Below are positions 36,035-49,600 of a stretch of 64,000 bases of DNA, piece by piece; position 1 is the stretch's first letter; each line of letters begins with the position of its first letter. The DNA lies in assembly GCA_947044365.1 (NCBI GenBank), contig OX345636.1, positions 44,207,037 to 44,271,036 on the forward strand. The letters are read 5' to 3'. The position numbers and the translations under genes are program-made. The stretch is from Petrosia ficiformis (taxonomy: Eukaryota > Porifera > Demospongiae > Haplosclerida > Petrosiidae). Below the pieces are notes generated by a model that saw only the letters and a program-made list of their open reading frames with translations, did not search any database and had not been told where the DNA came from.

Positions 36035-37052
36035 AGTCTCGCGAGCCAGACTCCTCCCCTTTTTTTAGATCTGACGGCTGGGACTTTCCTAAGGAATTTG
36101 GCCGCAGATGTTGACATGTAAACTGTGAATATTATTATTATTTATTCTACATCTGTGTGTTAAAAACTAAGATAGCTAATGAACAAATGATACATGATTT
36201 TACTAAGAAATCGGGGTTACTTTGAAGATGAGGAAGAAAGAAGCAGTAGCTGACTTTTCACAAGAATTGATGCACTCTCTTGCCTACAGACCAGTCTCTC
36301 CATTCCCCACAATTTATGAATCTTCCAGGAACGTCATAATTTATGTAGTTTAAAAAGACAAAAGAGTGACAATAACAGTTTTAAACAAGTGTATATAGAG
36401 AAAAAAAACATCCCTATATTTGCTTTGTGATGACTATGTATTAAGCATTGCTGATGGCACTAGTGTCTCTACCTTTCAGTGTACTCGAAAGCTGGGGCCT
36501 GAAGAAGTAAGTGTAAGCCTGACTGCAGTCTAAGTACACAGATCTTTGATGAACTGACTGAAGTACTCCTACAAGGTTCTAAATGATGACTTCCAAACTT
36601 AACAACTTATTATACTTACTTGTTAAAGATTCTTGCATAATATTTATACTGTTTCTCTGCTATATACAACAGTTATTAGCAGTTTCTGAATCTTCCTGGC
36701 TTGTCTGTAGCTCGAAGAGCCTCGAACGCGCGTTCTTTTACGCGCCACGCCCATTAATTGACCGAGCCCCCGGGAATGACGCAACTTCCTTAACTACGTA
36801 TACAACGCATAGTCGCGCAAGTGACACAAACATATATAATATATATATAATATATTATATATATAATTATATACATTAAACCCCGTGGAAAGCAATTATA
36901 GGGATGGCCCTACGGGCCATAAAAACAGTGCACTTTCACTCGCCACCTTCTAACGAGTTTAATTAATTTCCATATCAACACCTGCGACCAAATTCCTGAA
37001 CAGACCCCCTCCGCCTCCCCGCAAAAAGGAGAGGAGTCTGGCTCGCGAGACT
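36035..37052. mobile_element. TIR element with agtctcgcgagccagactcc ends
   Basis: agtctcgcgagccagactcc at 36035 is mirrored by gaggagtctggctcgcgaga ending at 37052. Nested inside is a MITE family 1 copy (36391-36925). It carries no transposase. The element fills most of the likely divergent promoter region between the ankyrin and WDR7 genes. Confidence 0.7.
36391..36925. mobile_element. MITE family 1, copy 2 (nested)
   Basis: It starts gtatatagagaaaaaaaaca tccctat and ends with agggatggccctacgggccat. Internal blocks cgccacgcccattaattgac and cgggaatgacgcaacttcct match copies 3 and 4. It lies inside the 36035-37052 TIR element, so it inserted later. Confidence 0.65.
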
Positions 37053-37468
37053 CAATCATAGATTGTATAACTACGACTAAATAAAATATTATTCTATACC
37101 AGCTCTCTTTCTATTTTATTTGTGTTTTAATATCAACTTGTTTTTATGTAAGCTTAATTAATCATGTGAAATTACTATTATCTCTAAAATATTACGCAAT
37201 TTTGATACATAACAGTTCATCATAGTTATCTTGTACAAGTTGCATTACTTGGGATTGTACAAGCTGTAAATCCTGATGCCAACAGCAGTATACTGCTTCG
37301 ATGCTTTTGATCTTCCTGAGACAGTCTACCATCAGATATGTGCGCGCCATATAATTGAAAGGTGTGGCTCTGTATATAATGTTATATTAGTCTCATTCCC
37401 ATATTGATGTACGACGTGCTGGAAACCTGGAACAAGACCAAACTAGTAATAATAAGGCTCGTGGGTGA
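37053..37468 (+). promoter_or_regulatory. Presumed WDR7 promoter and 5' UTR region
   Basis: The 416 bp between the TIR element and the WDR7 start codon. No TATA box or initiator can be assigned with confidence; tgtatataat occurs at about 37372. Called only by position. Confidence 0.3.
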
Positions 37469-37548
37469 ATGGCTTCAATTCATGTTACTGTTCCCATCGT
37501 GTTCTGGGGACGTCAACCTCCTTCACACGAAATCACTTGTATTTGTGT
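37469..37548 (+). CDS. WDR7: WDR7 exon 1 (start codon)
   Basis: 80 nt. ATG at 37469 opens [20 protein letters not shown]. The donor gtaagt leaves 2 nt of the next codon. The start is chosen because the preceding sequence has no extension resembling the family and this ATG sits at the family's usual distance from PIVLWG. Confidence 0.88.
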
Positions 37549-37575
37549 GTAAGTTGAGTTCATTTTTTTAAACAT

Positions 37576-37631
<56 letters not shown>

Positions 37632-37635
37632 GTAG

Positions 37636-37678
<43 letters not shown>

Positions 37679-40600
37679 TATATATATATATATAATTATG
37701 TTATTAATTATAATTATTATTGATCAAGGCCTTGTTAATGCACACTGAATGTTGAGATCAATTTTGTATTATTTTCTATTTAATGCCCACCCACCTGGTA
37801 TAACTAGCTAAGGCTGCATCTAGACCTCCATAGGTTGCCGACTTAACATCAATTAGTGTTGATTCGCTTAAGTAATGCAGGACAATTGCCACAAAATGTG
37901 GTTGCAATAAAAGCCACTAATATTGTGGCTATTGCTTGTTAATTAGTCTGGCACGGCACAGCCACATTGCTTGCTTTGAGGTCAAGGGTGTGATCACGAG
38001 TGACAATATAGACCTTGGATTAGTAAGCTGTTTATATTGAGTAGCCACCACATATGGGTAGGAAAGGAGGGGCTGAAGCCACCACCCCCCTTCCCAATTG
38101 CACGCAACAGGTTAATTATATGTTCATTACAGTTTAAACTATGATTATACATTTATACAGTTTATCTACTTAATATTCAGGGTTTAAATTGGCCATGCAG
38201 AAACCACATTACGGTAATTATTAATAGTGGTAGAATACCCTTTTAAAATGAACATAATCCTTTAGCTTCTGTGCAACCCCCCACCTTCTCCTGAGTGGCT
38301 GCTTACATAGCTACAGACATCAACCCAATCATTTAGCCTTCCAAACTTTGATTTCATTCCTACCATATTAGTGGCAAAATGCTATACAAAATGATATACT
38401 TGTAGTTGAGTTCATTACTTGCCACATTCTCCCTACTGCAAGTCAGTTTGGTAGTTCCAAACAGTATTTTAGGCTGACATGCTCTTTTCTGAGGAACACA
38501 ATAGAATTGACCATTCTTTTTCCATCATGTCACAAAAAAATATCCTATTCCCATGCCTTTTGATGTCGGGAATGGGGGTGATGGATGGTCTCCAGTGACC
38601 CTTGAAATGTTTTTCAAATATTGATTTTTAAACAAGATACGTATATGTATCCCTATGATTGCTTTGGGGTGTCCAACATTCAGTAATCATTACTGACTTT
38701 ATCATGCCTGAAATACAACAACAGCCTATTATAGTTATTATTTTGATTGTCTATTCTCCTTACCTTTTAAAATTCTTGTAGAACTTCAGGAATATATTTC
38801 AGGTATAATAGCTAGCTATTAGTTCCAGTTTCTACGTAAGCTACAAGCAGCTTTTTTTTCTCTTCCAGGAGCTTGAATGTGCGTTCTATTACGTGCCATA
38901 CCCATTAACTGACCCAGCCCCCGGAATGATGCAACCTCCTTAACTATGTATGCAATGCATACTTGCATTAGTGACTATATATATAATATTATATATATAC
39001 ATTAAACCCCACAGAAAGCAATTACAGGGATGGCCCTGTGGACTATAAATGTTTTTCTGAATAAGCACAATATTCCTGTATTACTCCTATAATTATTTAA
39101 AATCTCATTACAGCTTATGTGTTGATCCCTCTCTCTAAAAAATCTAGAAACAAGGGAAAAATAAAGCTTATGCATAGTATAATTACCCAAGTCAAACTGA
39201 TTTTCTCAGATTCAGTTTACATACAGTACATGAATCCCCCTTCCTCCTTGACCTTAAGATGTACTTTGCATGTTGTTACTTGCATCCTCTGTTTTAAAGA
39301 TCATTTTTATGTGGCATAAAAGTAATCATTATACTAAATCACAATAAATGAATTATGATACAGAAGTGAATGTTAGAATGAAATGGATGACTTAAGAATT
39401 TTTATCTTTTATCACCTGGTTTTCAGTGGGGTATTACATGTAGCTCGATTTTCTACAGCTATGGAAATATTTCCTGTTCTTTGCTAGTGCTCACCCTTCG
39501 TTGCCTTAGACTAACTTTTCTATTGGCAGGATTGACCAGTTAGAAAGGCCAGGCCAGTCTTCTCTGATGTTGGCTGCCTGTAGACTCAGATTCATTTGGT
39601 CTATATAGCCAGTGGGAAAAATACTATAATTTAAAGTTTTAATTGCGGTTAATTATTTGCTCAAAAAATATGTATAAAACTTAATTCTTGATGTTTGAAC
39701 AATCATATTAATTCCCATCCTATCAGAGAGTACGGTAGTACTCTCTATGTAGGGATGGCACGGAAAAAAATGGCCGTCCATACATTTCAATTGCAAGTGA
39801 TGAGCTGAAATCTCTGATAATATAATACAGATAAGTTTTAATACACACATACCTATTCATATCTAGTGCTTTTATGACTACCAACACCTTCTAGATGGCC
39901 AAAAAGTGTCGTTAAGGTAGAGAACCGGCGAGTGGCAAAACTGGCAAAACTGGCAAAATTTTCATATTATTATTAATATTATTTTTCAGACAAATCATTT
40001 TTTTGTTTGTTGAAATATCACAATGATTCTGGCACCATTCCAGTCGCATTTATAGTAAAATTCTGGTCTTAAAGTAGCAAGATGATATCTTCAGATGCTA
40101 TGAAAGAAGACAGTCTCAACAACTACAAAGATTTGATCTCGAATTGGACGCCATTTTCCTAAGTGGAATTTAATTACGCATGCGCATTTGTATACTCGGA
40201 ACATGGAAGTTGAGAAGGTGCAAGTGCTTTTGGATTGGAATATTAATAATATTTGTGAGCAAATACATTCTTATAATAATGAATATAATAATTATTAATA
40301 TTAAAGCCATTGTATAATGATATTGTATACTATGATAACCATTGGAATACTGAATGGTTGACACGGTGACTGACACTACTTCTTGTAGGATGGCAGACAG
40401 TGCTATAAGTGAAATAGAGAATATACATCATCTGTAAGTGAAAGAGAATGATAATCAAATACATAAATACAAAATACTGACTTTTATTGATGAACAAATT
40501 TTAATGCATTTATGATTGTGTAATTACATAATGATATGTAGCAATCTAAAAAAAATATTCACACCATTCAGAAAAAAAAAACAATGGAAACAAGAATAAT

Positions 40601-43600
40601 AAAAAACCTTTTCAATAAAAATGAAAGAAGATGTAGGGATGTCAAAACCCAAAAAGCATGCAAACAAGGTTGGGAAGCTAACATAGGACCCAAAATCACC
40701 TCCATATAACCCTACATAAGTACAGCTCTTTGTATTTTGTTTTATAGCAGTGTAAGTACTTATGTAGGGTTATATGCAACCTTGTTTGCATGCCTTTTGG
40801 GTTTTGACATCCCTACATCTTCTTTCATTTTTATTGAAAAGGTTTTTTATTATTCTTGTGATATTTGGACTGGGATGTGTTATGAACAGAATTTCTTTTA
40901 TCAATTTAATTTTACACACACCACATACATGTAATTTTCGTTTCATTACACTATTAGAACTGATGAAGATAAAGGTATTGCTACTGGATCTAAATCAGGA
41001 CAGATTTGCATTTGGGATTTATATCGTAGCACTAAAGATATAGTAGTGAGTATATTACTAATTGTACATGTGTTTATAGAAGACATCTTGAGTAAAGTCT
41101 GTTCACTTTCATGATGACCTCAAAATTAAGTTATGTTGACTTTCGAAAACATAGTTAGAGTTTAATGTCATGTTTTAGATGATTATACTATAACTCAATA
41201 ATGAAGTAATGGATTACAATTTTACATACACAAGAAAGTACAGGAAGGATAATTATATAAATATAGTGCATGTAAAATGATAGTTAAGTGTCATTACAAA
41301 CTAAAAAAGTTAAAAAAATTTCTGAGGTCATAGTGAGTGTGGAAGTGACTTTTAGTGAAAATATTGTTTGAATGGAGATTGATTAAAACGCAAAATTCAA
41401 TATAATACATGTATATTTAATTTAAACGATGATACCAAGAATAAAAGTAATTACGCTAAATAAAAATATGTAGAAAAGTATACATAATTCTAATTGTACA
41501 ATTATCATATAATAAATAAATAAATAGATAGATAAACAAATGAATAAATAAATAAATAAAACAATAGGAAAACAAAACAACAAAAAAAAACAAAAAAAAA
41601 ACAAAAAAATTAAGCAAAAAGGTAACATCTCTGAAAAAACCAAAATTCTAGACAACAACATTTGGGCATTATATCTCCAGAGGCATATAGAAAGCTGTTG
41701 ATGGAGGTACGACACAGCTGTTGTGAGTGGAATACCATTGAGAGAGGAGGATTTGGAAGCAATGACTTTGAGGATCTTCAAACTTGAGTGGATCCAAAGG
41801 CCTAGGGTCTCCACAACTAGTGGAAAGAAGAGACCACCTGCAGAGAGTACATCAACCTCATGTTTCTCATCCTTTTCAATCTCACCAGCTTCCCCTGCAG
41901 CACCGGGATGGTCAGCTGCCTTAGAAAGGTGCTGTGGTTGTAAAGAACCTCTTACACTAACATCAAAGTATGCAGGTTTACCAAACTTGAAGTCAGGGTG
42001 GAAAACATCACCTGGCCTGTTGTTGCTCTCACCACAATGTTGCTCCTTGACTGCACCCTTGTTATCTAGGAGTAGATTATGTCACAAAGGGCATCGTGAC
42101 GTTTGATCCTAAGAGGCCCATGGCCACAGCCAAGGACGTGGTCACCATAAAAGTCGATGATATTATGACCACACACACAACGAGACGATTGAGGGAATAA
42201 GTGACAGCCAAGCCACATACGAACCGAAAGGATAAACTCTTCTTTGGACAAGGTGAGGCCAAGATTTGGGTTTGGAATTGCCAACAACCAAGCGCCAGTG
42301 AAGGGAGTACCAATGGTGTCAAGACGTGCCTTATCCCTCAAGGGGGCAGACTCCTTACAGCTAAGTAGAGTTGCAGAGTCAACAGCTCGCTGTAAGGATT
42401 TCTGTGAGGCTGAATTAACATCCAAGACAGGGCATTTAGACTTTAGATGGATTCTTAAGGACACTACTTCCTCTGGGGGAGTATGGTGATCCTGATCAAG
42501 CAGGAGGGAAACGAGATGATTGTAGAGTTTAGACTACCAACATAGGCAACAGGGGCAGATGTAGAGGCTAGCCTGAGGCCTAAACCACCCATAGAAATGC
42601 AGGGTGGCTTGCAACCAAGATGCATCATTTAAGGAGGAATGTAAGATTGATTCCAAAGAGTTGCGTAGACCACTATCAAACAAACTACAAGACTCCAGTA
42701 TAGCATCTGGGGGGGCACTGTCCTGAGTAAATAGTTTAATTTACATAAACTGAGGCTACTCCTCAAAAGATGGAGGTCAACTTGAGGATCATCAATATCA
42801 AGCAGGTGAGATTGCATATCCAGAATACTCTTAACTTTCCACTTCACAAAATCCTCAAAAAACTCATGAGAACCAAAAATTGGGGAGCCTAAAAGATCCA
42901 CTATTTATTCAATCGCACTCGAGAAATGTCTGCAGGGAATTCAGAGAAACTTTGGTCACCAGAGGGCCAAAAAATTTCACATTTAGAAAGGTTGAGATGG
43001 AGGCCAAAACCTGGACCTATAGACATTAATTTATCCATTAAGGAGACAATGGCAGTTCTCTTTCCAATGAAAGTGCCATCATCCAAGTACCACACAGAAA
43101 AATCAATCCCTTCAATCTGACCAATATTATCCAATAATTCCAAAACAACTAAGGAAAAAAGAAGAGGGCCTAGAGGATCTCCCTGCTGGACTCCTGCTGA
43201 AGATTTTACTCTGTGAGGACCAAAACGGAGTTCACCAACACATGAATAACACCAATGGACCCAGGCTTCTAATTCAGGCAAATCCTTGTTTAGACGACAA
43301 AGGAATGAAGAATGAGAACATTCATTGAAGGCATTCTTCATATCAATTTTAAAACAACACAAATCCTCCTCTGGACCATGAGCTTCTACAAATCTGTTAA
43401 CTGAGTGGATGGCAGCTTCAAGACCACCTGGAATAGCTATACCAACCTGGTGGTATGGAAGAAAAATGTCTGGTAAAAGGGAATGCACTGTTTTGCAGCA
43501 AAGTCGACTAGCCAAACGACGGATGACATCACCTATGGCAATGGGACGGTAGCCTCCAGTTTTCTTCTGAAGAGCAATCAAAGGGGCTCCTACCATCCAT

Positions 43601-46600
43601 GGAGCCACACGAAAATCTAATTTACCAGCTAGCAAAACATTCAAAAAAGAAGTAAGCTCAGATAAACAAACGAAAGCCGAGGGAGTTGTTAGGCCAGAAG
43701 TACTATCAAGAAGATGCTGAACACGTAACTTGGAACCTCCAGGGCTGGTACCACGAGGGAAACTTTTCAGGGCACAACTAACAGCATGTTGATATACGGT
43801 AAGGGAAGGAGGAATAGTATGACCAACCGGGGTGACTGGAAGAGGGTGAGTAGGATGACGAGACATAATGTCATTTAGAGCGTCAACATTATCAGATGGA
43901 GCATAACCAATAGAGCCAAGAGCTATAACGCCCTTCACGAGCAAGCCTTAAAACTCTCTTGACATTACCACGGACAGCATCGCCAACATTAGAGGGGGCT
44001 CTTCTTGAGGATGAATCATTACGAGCTTCTAGCCAAAGGGCTTCAAGGTCTCCATCTTGCCATCGACGAATCCGGGAGACAATTAGAGCATCTACAGCAT
44101 ACCGTTTCTTCCTCCCACCTCGGGGTGGGGGTCTAAGGACAGCTTTTGGAAAAAGAGACAGGCGAGTGAAACCCCATAAACCATCGAGACGAGCATGTTG
44201 CAACTCTGTAATGATGACTTGGCCCAAAAGTGGGCGAACTTTGCGTGGGACATGTGAGATGGTGGACACAGGGAGTGTAAAAATTTCATGCATGACTGAA
44301 GAAAAAATAAGCGATTCATAAACCGGAGGAGGAGAGATAGACGCTGCCGCCTGAACTCCAGCCAAGACAAGGTCATGTGGGGGGAGGCAGGTACTGATCA
44401 TTGTTATTGTTACTATTACAGATGACGCTGACAGTGGACGAAGGGACAGAAATGAACTGAGATGCAGAAGGAGATAAATTATTATGAAGTGGAGTTGAAG
44501 GAGAAAGCATAACTGAAGGAGAGCAAAGCCTCCCACCACATCTTTTACTGGAACCCAAGGCCTGACGACACCTACTTCGGATCCATCTCTCATCATAACA
44601 AAATTTAAAATCAGACAGTGATGCTCTTCGAGAAAGGATAATTCTGGCCAAACATTCCGTGCTATATGGAAGTTGTTCATGTGACCCCAGAAGGAGGTGG
44701 GATGAAAACTAGCATCACAAATAGGACAGAGAATAGAACAACCCTCACTTCTGAGCTTCTTCTCAGGCATTTTTTTTTCACCAACATTGACAACCTTCTG
44801 AACACCTGAATCATCATTAACAACCAATGGAATAACGCAACTGGAAAAACAGGGACAACTTCAGGGTTGATTGCAACAACTTTATCTGAAGCAACCTTGA
44901 CTGAAGCATCTGAAACTTCTGAAACCAATGAAACACTCTTTGGAACTTCAGAAAACACCCCTGGAATGAAGTCAGAAAGAACTGGACAACAAGGAAGACC
45001 ACTGACAGAACAACAGTCAAGAGTACAAACAGGGCTGCCAGCCGCCATTTTTGATCATTGATGCGAAAAGACAATTGTGAATGGGCACTAGTTATCACAA
45101 ATTAAAACCATAATTATTAACATAGTATAATTAGGAAACCATAATTGTATTGTGATTGTCATGCACAGGCTCAATGAATATCAAAGATAAGTGAAAGAAC
45201 AATTATGATCATTTTAATGTGAATAGTAAAATTGGTGCCAGGGCTCCTAATATCTATTTTAAGTCATCATATTGCAAATTTTACAATTAAGAGATTGGGT
45301 TTGGATTAAGCGAAGAATTGGCTGATTTAGTTTAGGATCAGTCATTTAGACCCAACCCTATTAATGATTATGAGGCAAGAAGAAGATTTCTACAATGTCT
45401 GCTTGAGATAAAGTAGGCAAAGTGGGTGATTTGAACTGCTGGACTACTTGTTTTGACAACACCAGATTTTATTATTAAAAAGGGGCACAATGATGTCATT
45501 CCTGGTGGAAATCCTTTTTAAAATGCTGGAACAAGAAAATAATTGCGCTACACCTAAATAAATACATGTACTGTATATGTGAATACCTGAATGCACTTTA
45601 TCTTCAACCACTGCAGCACAGTGTAGTTCATTTTTCTTTAATGGTGAATCATCACCTGTGGACTCCCACTCATCATCACCAATGCAGTGTAGTTCATTTT
45701 TCTTTAATGGTGAATCATCACCTGTGGACTCCCACTCATCATCACCAATGCAGCAGCAGGTTGCAGGACCATCTTTTGCCAGAAGAAATATGTCTCCTTC
45801 AACAGAGAAGGGACAGCATTCACACCCCTATAGTATTTTATTTCTTAGATATGACATAATGTTTTAGTGTCATAAGTTAATTCAATTACCAAATCATAAT
45901 CAAACAATACCACATGTACATTGTATCTTTTCTTACCATGTTTATCAACTTCATCATTGATGTCTTCACCTTCTTTCTTCTGTTAGCAAATATAGAGAAT
46001 AGAGGAGAGTTGAGAAAGGAAGGTAATGATCCACACCTTAGCAAATGTCTAAACCTTCTATTGTTGGATGAGCTACTCAATATTTTAAGTGTTAACTACA
46101 TGTACATCATTCATTAATGATAAGGTGGTCTTATAACTGAAACAGTCATCTTGATGCTATACTGCCTTTCTTCTGTTTGCTAGGTAGGGAAGTATATCTA
46201 TGTCTTTAGTTTGATATCTCCATTTTTATTGTCAGCCTCCTCATTACTGTACTTTATCTTTGTGACAGCAGTTGATTGTTGTGAGGCACACAAGACTTGG
46301 GGAGATGTTTGATCCCATAATCTTTTCCTAATTCTTATGTTTTTTTGAAAAGATGTACGCTAAGCTTTCCTCATGTTCTCTAACATCGTTAGCCTCCTCT
46401 ACTGTAAGATTTATTGCTAGGCCTGGTCATTGCATATTTTTGCAGGTGATGGCAAAGAATAAATATGTTGCCACTTTTGTAGTTTCCTCCTTCTTGACAA
46501 TTAACAATTTCACATCTACTATTCATTATATGTTGAATATTTATTTATCATGTGTGAATTCATTGTATTTTCAATTCCAACATCACTGAATTCGTTGATA

Positions 46601-49600
46601 GAAGGAAGTCCAACACCTGTATTTGGTCTGGAATCAAAGTTAAGCCTAGACATGATTCATCACTGCTCATAATCTGAAGGGAAGGTTCCTCTTTTCCCTC
46701 ATCACTTTTATTTAGATAATTAGGTCTCTGTTATTGTGGAGACATTTGTGAGACTAAAATGTATATGTTGAATATCTACATGTATTTATCATGTGTGAAT
46801 TTTCAATTCCAACATGACTGAATTCGTTGATAGAAGGAAGTCCAATTGAAGTACACCCGTATTTGGTCTGGAATCAAAATTAAGCCTAGACATGATTCAT
46901 CACTGCTCATAATCTAAAGGGTAGTTTCCTCACCTTTTTTCTTTAGATACACCCATTGCAACGTTATTGTCAGTTTGCTGGATTCACTCAATCTTTAAAT
47001 ACATACTATACCAATTTCCCAAAAATTAGTGCAAATATCAATTCATATTAAGATTTCAAAAATTGTCTTCCAATGCCAATAAAAATATTCATTTCTTCTC
47101 CTTTTTTCTTCTCCTTTTTTCTTCAGCTATTTCCTCACAGTCCTTTCTTTTTTGGAATTCCACCTCTTCTTTAGTTTCTCTCTCTTCCATTTCTCTTTCT
47201 TTCTTCTTTTCTTTGAATTTTTTTTGTTTGAATTTGCAAATTTTTGCCTTTAATGCTTTTATCTCTTTCTTGCTGCACGGTTCTATAAACAACAATTTTG
47301 TGCCTCCCATTTTTAACTCCTTCATTTCCTTGGGTGAACACCAGTGTTGTCTACTAGCTTTGTGGGTAGCCATTTGTAGGATTAATAATTTAGCTTTGCT
47401 TTCATCCTGGCCTGATGTTCATTCCATTGACATTCAGATCATCTTCTTCATAGGCACAATGTCCACTGCTCTGGTCAAATAGCTATACAATGGAATGTGT
47501 CTCCATTGAATTTATACTTATATTCTGTGATAGTACATGCTTGCATAAGTTGAGCCATTAATTTGTCACTATCCCAGTATCCTTCAAATAGAGCCCAATG
47601 TTTATAATAACACGAACCTTTAACTGGATGATTAGAGTTGTGTTTTAATACTTATTGTTATCTCATGAACTCATCAATGAAGTTACTAACCATTAATCCA
47701 TTCTCTTTTGGCTTAATTGTTACAGTACTTTATTCTTGTCTGTCCACTGTCAGCCTTGGTCTTTATTAGTGTGATAAATTGATTCCAAAAAAAAATCAGT
47801 CAAAGAAGATCCAAGTTGTCTCAATGTGCCTTCATTGCTAAAAACTATAATGAATCCAGGATTTGAGTTGTCTTAACTTCTTGATCTAAAGTATGTTTAT
47901 AACTTCAATGTATATTCTGTACCCCTAAATTGAAAATTAACTCAAGCTATTTTGTGGTATTTGGTGATCCACAAATCTTTGCTAACAATCCAATCATCAC
48001 ATGGTGGATGGAAGAGGTGGCAGTGGAGTTGAATGTAGAATATTTAATGTTTGAAGACTGATATTCATCAACATCAGGTCACTCGTACCCATTAATATAT
48101 ACATGTAAATATACATGTACAATCTCCTATGATCAGATGAAGAGCAAGTGAATGCAACCACCTCTTGCCCTTGGCCAGTATAGAGGTAACAGTGCATTGT
48201 ACACCTGACTACATTAATATAAACTTTAAAGAAATGGGCATCTTGGTCGTGGAGCATCATTATAGCTTAGCCTTACATGTATATCGAAGCTGTTTTATGT
48301 TGACAACAATGGGCAACAAATTTGCTTGAGAAGGGGATAGAGTGTTGTCGATTCATATCACGAAGTCTGATGCAGTCATTATAGCCGTTCCCTTTTTGTA
48401 TGCATTATATCCTAACAAGTAGAATGCTTTTCTACAATTCTCATCGCCTAAAATACAAAGATGCTCATACATAATACATGTACATCTACCTCCATTGTTA
48501 TAGTTAAATATCACCAGGTATTTTGGTGGATTGTCCTTCTTCGTTGCTTTCTGCACATGTGGACATTTCTATTTCCTTAGCTTCAGGAATAAGCTTGCAA
48601 GACGCTGGTGGTTCGTTAATAGTACAGAGGTCTTACTTTCAACTTGGGTAATGGCTTGATTCACATTCATTGCTGTCTTTTTGTTCGGCAGCTTTGAGTT
48701 TAAACTATTTGTAAAATTAATAGTTATGTGAAGATCATTAACCTGACAGCAAACATCTGATGAGTGCTGTAACCACATGAGCTACATATCACTAATGCCT
48801 TGTGTTTGAGAACGAATTACATTTACCATATGCCGTAACCACATGAGCTACATATCACTAATGTTTCTTGTTTTAGAATGAATTACATTTACCATGCCGT
48901 AACCACATGAGCTACATATCACTAATGCCTTGTGTTTGAGAACGAATTACATTTACCATGCCGTAACCACATGAGCTACATATCACTAATGCCTTGTGTT
49001 TGAGAACGAATTACATTTACCATGCCGTAACCACATGAGCTACATATCACTAATGTTTCTTGTTTTAGAATGAATTACATTTACCATGCCGTAACCACAT
49101 GAGCTACATATCACTAATGCCTTGTGTTTGAGAACGAATTACATTTACCATGCCGTAACCACATGAGCTACATATCACTAATGTCTCATGTTTGAGAATG
49201 AATTACATTTACCATGCTGTAACCACATGAGCTACATATCACTAATGTCTCATGTTTGAGAATGGATTACATTTACCAATACCATAACCACATGAACTAC
49301 ATATCACTAATGTCTCATGTTTGAGAATGGATTACATTTACCATGCCATAACCACATGAGCTACATATCACTAATGTCTCATGTTTGAGAATGGATACAT
49401 TTACCAATACCATAACCACATGAGCTACATATCACTAATGTCTCATGTTTGAGAATGGATTACATTTACCAATACCATAACCACATGAGCTACATATTAC
49501 ATGTTATTATTATTTACTATGAATTATTGGGAAGCAAGTACGTATCTTTACAGCTTGGTATGCTTTAATATTGATTGGATCTTTCTAAGCATTTATTTTA

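Noticed and set aside
43959..44321. + strand ORFs inside the LINE
   Set aside because: They are shadows of the - strand LINE frames and show no family resemblance.
48768..49497. CRISPR-like repeat array
   Set aside because: Units are 64 bp with no unique spacers, and the context is a eukaryotic intron. It is a minisatellite.
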